Source: Martinezella rhizogenes
GTDB lineage: Bacteria; Pseudomonadota; Alphaproteobacteria; Rhizobiales; Rhizobiaceae
Direction: 5' to 3'
Assembly (NCBI GenBank): GCA_013322215.1
Contig: JAAMEZ010000056.1
Location: forward strand, 186,001 to 250,000
Length of the DNA: 64,000 nucleotides
In this document: positions 34,443 through 42,957 of the stretch, piece after piece
Numbering within the stretch: position 1 is the first letter of the stretch
Layout: each line of letters opens with the position of its first letter
Translations under genes and position numbers: made by a program
Notes under the pieces: generated by a model
Told to the model about the DNA's origin: nothing
What the model saw: only the letters and a program-made list of their open reading frames with translations
Database searches by the model: none

Positions 34443-35447
34443 CTACTCCACCTTGATGCGCGGGTCGATCAGCGGACCCAATATGTCGATGATGAAGACG
34501 GCGGCGGCAACGCCAGCGATCGACAGGGCGCTGAGGCCCAATACGAGACTGTAGTCGCCGGCATGCACCGCCGAAATCAACAGATTGCCGATTCCGGGAT
34601 AACCGAAGACAATCTCGGTAATAACGGTGCCGTTGAAGACGGCGCCGAGCGACATGGCAAGCCCGGTGAACTGCGGCACCATGGCATTGCGGGCGATGTA
34701 GGAGCGCAGGATCTTGCGTTTAGGCACACCGCCGAGCTCCGCGAAGACGACATAGTCCTCGGTGATGATATTGGAGACGAGCGCCCGCATCCCGATCAGC
34801 CAGCCCCCCGTCCCGACCAGGATGAGCGAGAGCGCCGGCAGGATGGAATGGCGTAGAATGTCGAGCACCAGTGCAAAGGACAGCTGCAGATTGGTGTTCA
34901 TCTCATAGCCGCCATTGATCGGCAGGATCGGCCAGACATAGCCGAAGAGGATGATGAGAACGAAGGCCAGGATATAATAGGGTATCGGTTGCATGGCGAT
35001 GAAAACGAGGCTGACGGCCTTCAGTATCGTGCTTTTGCGGTAATAGCCTGCGAGCGCGCCGATCATATTCCCGAGCAGGAATGTGATGATGACGGAAACG
35101 GTCATCAGGCCGATCGTCCAGGGCAGTGCCCTCATGATGATGGCGGAAACGGGCGTGGGAAATGCAGAGAGCGATGGCCCGAGATCACCGGTCGCAAGAC
35201 GCTCCCAGAAATGCAAATATTGCTGCCAGATGGAACCTTGGAGACCATAGAGTTCTCTGAGTGACTGGCGCATCAGTTCGACGGCGCGGGGATCGGATGC
35301 GCCCATTTGCTGGATGGCGCCGATACTTTCCTCGACAGGATCGATCGGCGTCATATGCGTGATGAAGAACGTCGCGGAGATGCCAAGGAAGACAACGAGC
35401 AGGAATTGGCCAAATCGTTTCAATACGAAAACTGGATAGGACGTCAT
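34443..35447 (-). CDS. Opp-type ABC transporter permease (OppB-like)
   Basis: The 334-residue inner-membrane protein has the OppB/DppB layout: an N-terminal helix (FLLVVFLGISATFFITHM), a periplasmic loop with LRELYGLQGSIWQQYLHFW, and helices with the LVSNIITEDYVVFAELGG coupling loop. It follows the binding-protein gene after a 117-base gap with two strong hairpins, which likely set a lower expression level than for the binding protein. Confidence 0.9.
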   Translation of the reverse strand: MTSYPVFVLKRFGQFLLVVFLGISATFFITHMTPIDPVEESIGAIQQMGASDPRAVELMRQSLRELYGLQGSIWQQYLHFWERLATGDLGPSLSAFPTPVSAIIMRALPWTIGLMTVSVIITFLLGNMIGALAGYYRKSTILKAVSLVFIAMQPIPYYILAFVLIILFGYVWPILPINGGYEMNTNLQLSFALVLDILRHSILPALSLILVGTGGWLIGMRALVSNIITEDYVVFAELGGVPKRKILRSYIARNAMVPQFTGLAMSLGAVFNGTVITEIVFGYPGIGNLLISAVHAGDYSLVLGLSALSIAGVAAAVFIIDILGPLIDPRIKVE

Positions 35448-35493
35448 GCCGCCGTCTTCCTCGCTGCTTGCGCTTCATATTTCATTCAAAAGA

Positions 35494-35553
35494 TTCGCCG
35501 GACGTGCCTAGTGTCCGGCGAAAGGTGCCTGATGCGGCGATTGCCGCATCAGG
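35494..35553 (-). promoter_or_regulatory. Two consecutive strong hairpins between binding-protein and permease genes
   Basis: TTCGCCGGAC (35494-35503) pairs perfectly with GTCCGGCGAA (35513-35522), and CCTGATGCGGC (35528-35538) pairs perfectly with GCCGCATCAGG (35543-35553). In this place such hairpins protect the binding-protein mRNA from 3' decay and partly stop transcription. Confidence 0.6.
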
Positions 35554-35564
35554 GTCGGGAGAAA

Positions 35565-37463
35565 TCAGGGCTGAACCGGCTTCAGTTTGACCATCATCAA
35601 CCGGGAATTCGCCCAATTGGGAACGGGGTCCGTATAGGGGTCGGCAATGGTCGGATAGCCCTTCCAGTAGGTCGTATCCATCGAGGTGAAGACGTTATAG
35701 GACATCAGCGGAATGGTCGGCATCTGCTGTGCCACCAGCTTCAGATAGTCCTTACCCAGTTCGATGCCCTTCGGATCATCGGCGCTGACGCGGCGAATAT
35801 TTTCGATGATTTTGTCGAGATCCGGATTAGACCAGCGCTGCCAATTGCGAGCCGCCTGGTTCTCACCCTTCTTGGCAACGAAATCCGAATGCCAGCTATC
35901 CAGGAAGAAGGACAGATCGGGATCGCCGCCCCAGGTCTCGACGCTCCAGGCGATGGCGCACTGGAAGTCACCGGTTGCCAGCCCTTGCCAGACAGCCGAA
36001 GAGGGAACGGCCTTGGCGTCGATGCCGAAGGCGGCCCATTGCTGTGCAATCAAAGTGCCGGCGCGGGTGAAGACCGAGCGGGTGTCGCCCTCGACCGTCA
36101 TACGGATCTTGAACGGCTGGCCGTCAGGCGTCATCCATTTGCCGCCTGACTTCTTGAAGCCGGCCTTTTCCAGGAGCTCGGCGGCGGCCTGCGGATCAGG
36201 CTTCCACCAGCCGTAGCCGAAGGCGCTGCTGATCGCTGCCGGATCGGTCGGGATCTGATCCTTGTACTTCGGCTGTTTGCGCAGCAGGTCGGCGATCTGC
36301 TGGCCGATCGTCGGATCGTAAGGCTTGATTTTGCGCTTGCCGGTGTCGATCTCGAAATTCTTCAGCCAATCCTGCATCGGCGCCTGATAGTCCGTCATCG
36401 CGATTGCCGTCGGCGGAACTCCGAGTGCCGATAGCGTCGCGGCCCCACGATAGCTTGCCATGTCGACGGCCTTGATATCGATGAGCAATGCCAGCGCCCA
36501 GCGCACATCCGGATTCTGGAACAGCGGGTCCTGCGTATTGAAGATCACGGCCGGCAGCGTCGGATCGGGATGAGCGAAGGGGAAGCCGGGGAACCAGCTT
36601 TCGACCGTCTTCGACTTTTCCTTCAGCGTGAACATGCCCTCGGGCGTGTTGTCATGAATGATATCGAGATTGTGTTCGAGCTGCGCAATCGTGCGCTTAT
36701 CCGGCGGACCGGGATCGACATAGCTCACATATTTCGGAGCCGGCTCGCCGAAGCGGGCAAGCGAGGTGCGCTGCCAGTCGTCGCGCTTCTCCCAGGTGTA
36801 CCATTTGCCTTGCGGGTCGAACGCCTTCAGCTTGTAGGCGCCGAGCGAAACGGGATTGGCAAAATCATAGCGAACCGGATCGGCAACCTTTTCGAAGACA
36901 TGCTTCGGCATGATCCAGGCGCCATTCCAGCGAACGGTGAAGATCGCATGGAAGCGCGAATTCGGCTTCTTCAGCTTGAAGACGACCGTATAGGGATCCG
37001 GCGCTTCAACACTCGCGACCTGGACCGAGAAGGCCGCGCTCCAGTTCATGCCCGGATGGTCCATCTGTGTCTTGACGGTGTAGACCACGTCATCGGCGGT
37101 GAATTCGACGCCGTCGCTCCAGTAGATGCCCTTGCGCAGTTTCACCGTCATCTGGGTGAAATCGTCATTATATTGCGGCTTGTCTGCAGCAAGCGAGTTG
37201 TCCCAGGCCGAACCGCCCAGGCCCTTCTCCGGATCAATGTACCAGAGCGTATCCATGGTCAATTGCTGAATGCCGGTCGAAACGCCGCCACCGCCATTGA
37301 CCCAGACGTTGAACCAGCCAGGATTCTTGATCGTTCCCTCAGGGTTTTCAACGATCAAGGTCTCCTTGCGCGGCAAGGCGGTATAATCTTGGGCCTTGGC
37401 CGCCGCAACGAGGCCGAACGTGGCCAGTGCGACGCCGAAGGCAAGCTTCTTCCACTGCTGCAT
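35565..37463 (-). CDS. Opp-type ABC transporter substrate-binding protein
   Basis: The 632-residue periplasmic protein has a Sec signal peptide (MQQWKKLAFGVALATFGLVA, cleavage near AKA-QD) and the SBP_bac_5 fold: VKLRKGIYWSDGVEFTADDV near residue 105 and PDVRWALALLIDI near 325. Members of this family bind peptides, but many from rhizobia bind oligosaccharides. Behind a GH51 arabinofuranosidase gene, an arabino-oligosaccharide or arabinoside is the likely ligand (inference). GGAGGAG precedes the start. Confidence 0.88.
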   Translation of the reverse strand: MQQWKKLAFGVALATFGLVAAAKAQDYTALPRKETLIVENPEGTIKNPGWFNVWVNGGGGVSTGIQQLTMDTLWYIDPEKGLGGSAWDNSLAADKPQYNDDFTQMTVKLRKGIYWSDGVEFTADDVVYTVKTQMDHPGMNWSAAFSVQVASVEAPDPYTVVFKLKKPNSRFHAIFTVRWNGAWIMPKHVFEKVADPVRYDFANPVSLGAYKLKAFDPQGKWYTWEKRDDWQRTSLARFGEPAPKYVSYVDPGPPDKRTIAQLEHNLDIIHDNTPEGMFTLKEKSKTVESWFPGFPFAHPDPTLPAVIFNTQDPLFQNPDVRWALALLIDIKAVDMASYRGAATLSALGVPPTAIAMTDYQAPMQDWLKNFEIDTGKRKIKPYDPTIGQQIADLLRKQPKYKDQIPTDPAAISSAFGYGWWKPDPQAAAELLEKAGFKKSGGKWMTPDGQPFKIRMTVEGDTRSVFTRAGTLIAQQWAAFGIDAKAVPSSAVWQGLATGDFQCAIAWSVETWGGDPDLSFFLDSWHSDFVAKKGENQAARNWQRWSNPDLDKIIENIRRVSADDPKGIELGKDYLKLVAQQMPTIPLMSYNVFTSMDTTYWKGYPTIADPYTDPVPNWANSRLMMVKLKPVQP

Positions 37464-37651
37464 GATCTCCTCCCATTTTTATCGACTGCGCGGCGCACCC
37501 AAGCGATGGTGAGCAGACCGCGATTTCACCCCTTTTCCCGGCTGGCCACGCAAGCTGCGTGCGGTCCGGGCCTGCAAAAGGCCGCCGGCCGCCTCCTCGC
37601 GACCGTTCGACCGTTTTCGATGCTGGAGCGCATGGCCCCAGCGGCAAGGCG

Positions 37652-39160
37652 TTACACCGCTAGCCGGATCACCGTGTAGGATAGCGGCTTCAACGTCGCA
37701 CGAAGCCGGCCATCCTCGATCTTGGCATCGCCCGTCTGGGTCGGAACGACAGCATTCGGCTGCGCTGCCGTGTTGACTGCCCGCAGATCGCTGTGGACCA
37801 TCTCATGCTGTTCGACGACACGGGCTCCGGCAAAGCCTTCGAGACGCGTGTCGAGATCGAGCGCGCTGTCGGGATGGCGGTTAACGGCAAACAGCGTGAC
37901 CATCTTGCCGAGGTCATCGTGAACGGCCGACACATCGAGATAGGGTACGTCATCGGCCTCGTCGCTGTCATAGGTCGGGCCGTCGGTGACCAGGCGCAGC
38001 GCGTAGCCGCGGCCGTATTTCGAGGCGAAATAAAGCGGATAGTAGATCGTCTGCCGCCATGCCGGGCCGCCGTCCTCGGTCATGATCGGCGCAATCACGT
38101 TGACGAGCTGGGCGATACAGGCAATGCGCACGCGATCGGAGCGGCGAATGAAGGTGTTGAGAATGCCCCCGACCTGCAGCACGTCCTCGAAATTATAGAC
38201 ATCTTCAAGCAGATGCGGAGCATCCGGCCATTCGTCTCGCGCCAGAATCTCCTTGTCCTGCTGGTTGGAATGATACCAGACGTTCCACTCGTCGAAGGAA
38301 ATGCCGATGGTCTTCTTTGAGCGCTTCTTCGCCTTGATATAGTCGATGACGCCGCCGATGGTGACGATGTAGCGATCGAGCTTCTCGGCCTTGGCTAGAT
38401 AGTTGAGCGTGTTTCTCTCGCGATTGGCGAAATACATGTGCAGCGAAATATGGTCGGCGCTGTCGTAGCACTGATCCAGGACCTCAGCCTCCCAATCGGG
38501 ATAGGTCTTCATATCGGAATTGGACGAGCCGCAGACGACGAGTTCGAGCGACTTGTCGAAGCCGCGCATCGCCTTCGCGGTTTCATCTGCCAGGCGTCCA
38601 TATTCATAGGCAGACTTGTGACCGACCTGCCAGGGGCCATCCATTTCATTGCCGAGGCACCAGAGCTTCACCCCATGCGGATCGGCCCAGCCGTGCTTGC
38701 GCCGCAGATCCGACCAATAGGTACCGCCCGGATGATTGCAATATTCGAGGAAGTTTCTCGCCGCATCCAGGCCGCGTGAGCCGAGGTTGACTGCAAGCAT
38801 CGGCTTGGTGTTGGCCTTCTTGCACCAATCGACGAATTCATTGACGCCGATCTGGTTAGCCTCGCGCGTCCGCCAGGCAAGGTCGAGACGCACCGGTCGC
38901 TCGGAACGAGGCCCAACGCCATCTTCCCAATTATAGGCGGAAACGAAGTTACCACCCGGATAGCGGCAGTAGGGCGAGTTGAGCTCGCGTACGAGCTCAA
39001 TCACATCCTTGCGAAAACCGTGCTCGTCAGCCGTCGGATGGCCCGGCTCATAGATGCCGCCATAAATCGCCCGGCCCAGATGCTCCAGAAAAGAGCTGTA
39101 AAGCCGATCATCGATGTCGGCAATTCGGAAATCACGGTGGACGATCACATGCGCCTTCAC
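37652..39160 (-). CDS. Intracellular alpha-L-arabinofuranosidase (GH51)
   Basis: The 502-residue enzyme cleaves terminal arabinofuranose from arabinan or arabinoxylan oligosaccharides. It has the GH51 pattern: SPYCRYPGGNFVSAYNWEDG, the acid/base Glu172 in CLGNEMDGPWQ and the nucleophile Glu291 in SFDEWNVWY, then a C-terminal beta domain ending LKPLSYTVIRL. It lacks a signal peptide, so the substrate must be imported, which fits the Opp-type genes downstream (188-base gap). It is the first structural gene of the operon. Confidence 0.94.
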   Translation of the reverse strand: MKAHVIVHRDFRIADIDDRLYSSFLEHLGRAIYGGIYEPGHPTADEHGFRKDVIELVRELNSPYCRYPGGNFVSAYNWEDGVGPRSERPVRLDLAWRTREANQIGVNEFVDWCKKANTKPMLAVNLGSRGLDAARNFLEYCNHPGGTYWSDLRRKHGWADPHGVKLWCLGNEMDGPWQVGHKSAYEYGRLADETAKAMRGFDKSLELVVCGSSNSDMKTYPDWEAEVLDQCYDSADHISLHMYFANRERNTLNYLAKAEKLDRYIVTIGGVIDYIKAKKRSKKTIGISFDEWNVWYHSNQQDKEILARDEWPDAPHLLEDVYNFEDVLQVGGILNTFIRRSDRVRIACIAQLVNVIAPIMTEDGGPAWRQTIYYPLYFASKYGRGYALRLVTDGPTYDSDEADDVPYLDVSAVHDDLGKMVTLFAVNRHPDSALDLDTRLEGFAGARVVEQHEMVHSDLRAVNTAAQPNAVVPTQTGDAKIEDGRLRATLKPLSYTVIRLAV

Positions 39161-39379
39161 GGCCTTCCTCCCATATATATCAGATATTTCGTTCTTATAC
39201 CTTGATCTTGATACACTTTTGGAAGGTCGTCAACGCGCCCAAAACAGAAAATAGCGCAAAAGTCATCGGGACAGCACCCAGAACGGCACAAAATTTCCCG
39301 CAAAAACAGCTATTTACAAAAAAATATGACTTATCGGAATTTCGCTCCGATCATATGCTATATATCATAAATCGAGATA
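39161..39379. other. AT-rich promoter region of the arabinoside operon
   Basis: About 220 bases between the regulator gene and the GH51 gene, clearly more AT-rich than the surroundings (stretches such as TACAAAAAAATATGA). It holds no gene and should contain the operon promoter and the ATATCAG-type site at 39177. Confidence 0.5.
39177..39189. promoter_or_regulatory. ATATCAG motif before the GH51 operon
   Basis: TATATCAGATATTTCG starts at 39176, about 15 bases upstream of the arabinofuranosidase start. Related words TATATCATAAAT (39361) and TATATCAGGATTTTTG (40343) flank the ArsR-type regulator gene. The recurring motif could be that regulator's operator. Confidence 0.35.
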
Positions 39380-40309
39380 TTATTGCGCCAAGTCGATACG
39401 CATAAGGATATCGCGGCCATAATTGCCGAAGCCTCGGCCGAAAATATTGATGCCGCCGGTGTTGCGCGCATCCTCGGCGATCCCGATCCGCAGGCGGATC
39501 GAGGAATGCTGGCCGATGGCGAGATCATCGATCGTCACATCGGAAGCGGCAACCCCATCGATGAACGTGCCCTTCTTGGAGATTCGCCAAGTCTTGAGCT
39601 TGCCATATTGTGAGCCTTCCAGCTTCCACCAGCTTGGCGTAAAGGCTCCGCGCTTGTCGCCGTAGTCGCCGGGAGAGGTCCATGTGCCCACAGCAACACC
39701 GTTGATCCACACGGTAATGTCGGACGGCCAGTCCGGATTGGTGCCGGGCACTTCGGATGAGAGCTCCATCGAGAATTCGATGGCATTGACATTCCTGTTC
39801 AAGATCTTGGCATTGTTCGGGAATTTATATTCGACATGGCCGCGGCCGAACCAGAGAAGACCTGCCTGCATGCGCTGCGGATCAAGGAAATAGTCGGGAA
39901 CATCGAGCAGACCGATGACGCCTTCGGTGGAACACAGGCCGCATGGCGCGTGCGTCTCGCAGCTCGTATAGAGGCCGATCGGCATTGCGACTTCGATCAC
40001 GTCCTCATCATGCTTGAAGGCCTGATCCTCGAAGCTCAACAGGATTTCGTCGTAAAGCGCGGTGCAGATCTTCTGGTAGCCCTTGCGCGCTTTTGCGGCC
40101 TTGGTCTCGACAAGACCGGCCTCTTCCAGGATCATGATGCCTGTTGCGACGGTGGATTGCGGCAGGTCCAGTTCCCGGGCGATCTCGTTGACATTCAGCG
40201 ACCCCCTGGCGCAGAGCAGCTTCAGCATGTCAACGCGCGCCGGCGCCGAAAGCGCCCTGAAGACCGCAGCATTCTCACCCGCATAAATTGTCAGAAAGCC
40301 GCGCTTCAT
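39380..40309 (-). CDS. ArsR-type winged-helix regulator with a large C-terminal domain
   Basis: The 309-residue protein has an ArsR-like winged HTH (about residues 12-85: FRALSAPARVDMLKLLCARG, NEIARELDLPQSTVATGIMIL). It then carries a domain of over 200 residues with a CETHAPCGLCS cluster near 117-127 and a beta-rich stretch with SDITVWINGVAVGTW and GRGFGNYGRDI. The C-terminal part may bind a sugar ligand; I do not recognise the family of that part. It lies directly upstream of, and in the same direction as, the GH51 operon, and is the likely local regulator. Confidence 0.82.
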   Translation of the reverse strand: MKRGFLTIYAGENAAVFRALSAPARVDMLKLLCARGSLNVNEIARELDLPQSTVATGIMILEEAGLVETKAAKARKGYQKICTALYDEILLSFEDQAFKHDEDVIEVAMPIGLYTSCETHAPCGLCSTEGVIGLLDVPDYFLDPQRMQAGLLWFGRGHVEYKFPNNAKILNRNVNAIEFSMELSSEVPGTNPDWPSDITVWINGVAVGTWTSPGDYGDKRGAFTPSWWKLEGSQYGKLKTWRISKKGTFIDGVAASDVTIDDLAIGQHSSIRLRIGIAEDARNTGGINIFGRGFGNYGRDILMRIDLAQ

Positions 40310-40343
40310 CGAATCCTGAATTCCCCATCAACAGGTTTCATTT

Positions 40344-40377
40344 ATATCAGGATTTTTGATTTCACAAGAGATATCAG
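40344..40377. promoter_or_regulatory. Direct repeat ATATCAG in the regulator's promoter
   Basis: ATATCAG occurs at 40344-40350 and again at 40371-40377, 27 bases apart, just outside the ArsR-type gene start at 40309. The same word is found before the GH51 gene. Candidate autoregulatory operator. Confidence 0.35.
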
Positions 40378-40490
40378 TTCGAAAGCCCCGGCTGGCGCCT
40401 TCTCCGCGGAATGAGAAGACGCCAATCCGCCCGCTAGCTACACAACTCGCCGCAGCGAAAACCCCGGCCTATCCCCAAAAGCCGCCGATC

Positions 40491-40991
40491 TCACTGGCAA
40501 GTCTCTATCCGCTTCAACGCGGCCGTAATGCCGGAGAGAGAGTAGGAATAGCTCGTCTCGGTGCCTCGCTTCGAGGTTGCCTGCAGCTGCAGCTGTGCGC
40601 CGCCCTTCATGGCGTTGACCATGGTCGGCTCCTGCGCCTCGTTCCTTACCCAGCCGTGCCGGTCTTTCGTAAACATCGGGAACGTCTTGTCGCCAACCGT
40701 CGCCGTCATCTGCGCACCGTCTTTCAGGTCATAGCCCATCGCGGCCTCGGGAACCAGTTTGTCGCCGGGAGACAGGCGCGAGACGATGAAGAAGTTATCG
40801 CCGTGGTCGACGCTGGCGGGCTGCTGCGCAACCGGTTTCGATAAAACATAGCAACTGACGCTGTCGCCGGATTTATAAGAATATGCACCCCAATGATCGA
40901 ATTGATCGATACGGACGGGCACTTCCGCATGCGCAATACCGGCGCTGAATGCGACGAAGACCAGAACGGGGGCGAAATTTCTTGCAAACAT
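40491..40991 (-). CDS. IalB-family (invasion-associated locus B) periplasmic protein
   Basis: The 166-residue protein has a Sec signal peptide (MFARNFAPVLVFVAFSAG, cleavage near AHA-EV) and the IalB family core: QFDHWGAYSY, SCYVLSKP, FFIVSRLSPGD, and a C-terminal SYSLSGITAALKRIETC with a paired Cys. The family is common in Rhizobiales; its role is uncertain beyond a stress or envelope link. It is a lone gene, divergent from the GNAT gene at 41152. Confidence 0.85.
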   Translation of the reverse strand: MFARNFAPVLVFVAFSAGIAHAEVPVRIDQFDHWGAYSYKSGDSVSCYVLSKPVAQQPASVDHGDNFFIVSRLSPGDKLVPEAAMGYDLKDGAQMTATVGDKTFPMFTKDRHGWVRNEAQEPTMVNAMKGGAQLQLQATSKRGTETSYSYSLSGITAALKRIETCQ

Positions 40992-41151
40992 AGTTTCCTG
41001 CCATTTCTTGTTTCAAGGACGTTGAAAGCGAGAGATGCACTCACACGCGCGGCAGTTTCGGTGCGGTGCGTTATCCGATTGTTAACGTGTTCCTTAAAAT
41101 TTGTTCATGTTAGAAAACACGCAGGAAATCATATCGGAGAAGAATGCAACC

Positions 41152-41574
41152 ATGTCGAGCGCCACAATTTCGGTCCTGGACAGCCCGACGGACGCCGACC
41201 GCCGCGCGATTCTTGCACCTCTGGACGCCTTCAATAAGACGAAGGCGGGCAACGAGAATTACCAGCCGATTGCCGTCGTGCTGCGCGACGAAACGGGCAA
41301 TATCGTTGGCGGCATCTGGGCGCAGCTTTATTTCGATTGGGCTTTTATCGAACTGCTTTTCGTGCCCGAAAGCCTGCGCGGCGGGGATTTCGGATCGAAA
41401 CTGATCCGCGAAGCGGAAGAGATCATCAGGGCAAAAGGAGCCGTCGGCGTATGGCTCGATACATTCAGCTTTCAGGCTCCCGGCTTCTATGAGCGCCAAG
41501 GCTATGAACGTTTCGGCACGCTCGAAAACTATCCGAAAGGCATGACGCGCTTCTTTTATCGCAAGATCTTCTGA
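41152..41574 (+). CDS. GNAT family N-acetyltransferase
   Basis: The 140-residue protein has the short GNAT fold: GGIWAQLYFDWAFIELLFVPE, the acetyl-CoA loop RGGDFGSKLIREAE and the C-terminal SFQAPGFYERQGYERFG. The substrate is unknown. The ATG at 41152 gives the usual family length, with GGAG twelve bases upstream; an in-frame start at 41101 or 41107 would add 15-17 residues. It forms a single-gene unit. Confidence 0.82.
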   Translation: MSSATISVLDSPTDADRRAILAPLDAFNKTKAGNENYQPIAVVLRDETGNIVGGIWAQLYFDWAFIELLFVPESLRGGDFGSKLIREAEEIIRAKGAVGVWLDTFSFQAPGFYERQGYERFGTLENYPKGMTRFFYRKIF

Positions 41575-41849
41575 TCCTCGGCACCGAAATCAAACAGTTG
41601 CATCCGAAACGAGCAGTTTGAACCCACAGAATAGTCAGGGCCTCATCCGCTGCCTCTATCGTCATTGACGATCAGTTCACAAATTGTGCTGTTCCATCCA
41701 GTTACATCCATGCACATATAGGCGCATGAACTTGCGGCTTTTGCGAGCCATGGCATGAAGACGGAGCAAAAATGCATTCAGCTTGCATCTTCGTAGACGT
41801 GCATGACGCAAAATCGAGCCGTGTTAACCGGATATAGTAGGATAACACC

Positions 41850-42872
41850 ATGAAGAAGATCGGTTTCCTTTCCTTCGGCCACTGGACGCCCTCACCGCAA
41901 TCGCAGACGCGCTCGGCAGCCGATACACTGCTACAGTCGATCGACCTTGCCGTCGCCGCCGAGCAATTGGGTGCGGACGGCGCCTATTTTCGCGTACATC
42001 ATTTTGCGCGTCAGCTTGCCTCCCCCTTCCCTCTGCTGGCAGCGGTCGGCGCCAAGACCAGCCGCATCGAAACCGGCACCGCCGTCATCGACATGCGCTA
42101 TGAGAACCCGTTCTATATGGCCGAGGATGCGGGCGCTGCCGATCTCATCGCCGGCGGGCGACTGCAGCTCGGCATCAGCCGCGGCTCGCCGGAACAGGTG
42201 ATCGATGGCTGGCGCCACTTCGGCTACACGCCGATGGAGGGCGAAAGCGACGCCGACATGGGCCGCCGGCACGCCGAAGTGCTGCTCGATCTCTTGCGCG
42301 GAGAGGGATTTGCACAGCCAAATCCGCGGCCGATGTTTCCCAACCCTCCCGGGCTCCTACGCCTGGAGCCGCATTCCGAAGGCTTGCGCGACCGGATCTG
42401 GTGGGGGGCATCCTCCAATGCTACGGCCGTATGGGCAGCAAAACTCGGCATGAACCTGCAAAGCTCGACGCTGAAGGATGATGAAAGCGGCCTGCCCTTC
42501 CACGTCCAGCAGGCCGACCAGATCCGTGCCTATCGCGAAGCCTGGAAGGAAGCCGGGCACAAGCGCGAACCGCGGGTCTCGGTCAGTCGCAGTATCTTCG
42601 CGCTGGTGAACGATCTCGATCGCGCCTATTTCGGCCGCAGCGGCCAGGATGACGACAAGGTTGGCTTCATCGATGAGAAGACGCGCGCCATCTTCGGCCG
42701 CAGCTATGCCGCCGAGCCGGATGTGCTGATCGAGCAGCTAGCGAAAGACGAGGCCATCGCCGCCGCAGATACGCTGCTTCTGACCGTGCCGAACCAGCTC
42801 GGAGTCGATTACAACGCCCATGTCATCGAAAGCATCCTCACCCATGTCGCGCCGGCCTTGGGGTGGCGCTAA
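41850..42872 (+). CDS. LLM-class flavin-dependent oxidoreductase (luciferase-like)
   Basis: The 340-residue protein has the bacterial luciferase-like fold: KIGFLSFGHW at the N-terminus, DGAYFRVHHFARQLASPFPLL near residue 45, TGTAVIDMRYENPFYMAED near 75 and GGRLQLGISRGSPEQ near 103. It is closer to general LLM oxidoreductases than to SsuD, NtaA or RutA types, so the substrate is open. It stands alone, upstream of a strong terminator and convergent with a CmlA/FloR-like exporter. Confidence 0.85.
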   Translation: MKKIGFLSFGHWTPSPQSQTRSAADTLLQSIDLAVAAEQLGADGAYFRVHHFARQLASPFPLLAAVGAKTSRIETGTAVIDMRYENPFYMAEDAGAADLIAGGRLQLGISRGSPEQVIDGWRHFGYTPMEGESDADMGRRHAEVLLDLLRGEGFAQPNPRPMFPNPPGLLRLEPHSEGLRDRIWWGASSNATAVWAAKLGMNLQSSTLKDDESGLPFHVQQADQIRAYREAWKEAGHKREPRVSVSRSIFALVNDLDRAYFGRSGQDDDKVGFIDEKTRAIFGRSYAAEPDVLIEQLAKDEAIAAADTLLLTVPNQLGVDYNAHVIESILTHVAPALGWR

Positions 42873-42920
42873 ATCGTTTGCTAACGGCAGCAGACAAAAC
42901 GAACGCTGAAACCCAGCCTG

Positions 42921-42954
42921 AACTGCCCGCGAAATCTGGCTTTCGCGGGCAGTT
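42921..42954. terminator. Bidirectional terminator, 14-bp perfect stem
   Basis: AACTGCCCGCGAAA (42921-42934) pairs perfectly with TTTCGCGGGCAGTT (42941-42954) around a 6-base loop. It separates the convergent monooxygenase (+) and exporter (-) genes. The AAA/TTT ends provide short U tracts in both directions. Confidence 0.75.
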
Positions 42955-42957
42955 GTT

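Noticed and set aside
32802..34856. A plus-strand open frame of over 680 codons opposite the Opp transporter genes
   Set aside because: It runs across several well-supported minus-strand genes, is His/Asp/Arg-rich without fold signals, and has no ribosome-binding site. Codon bias alone explains the absence of stops.
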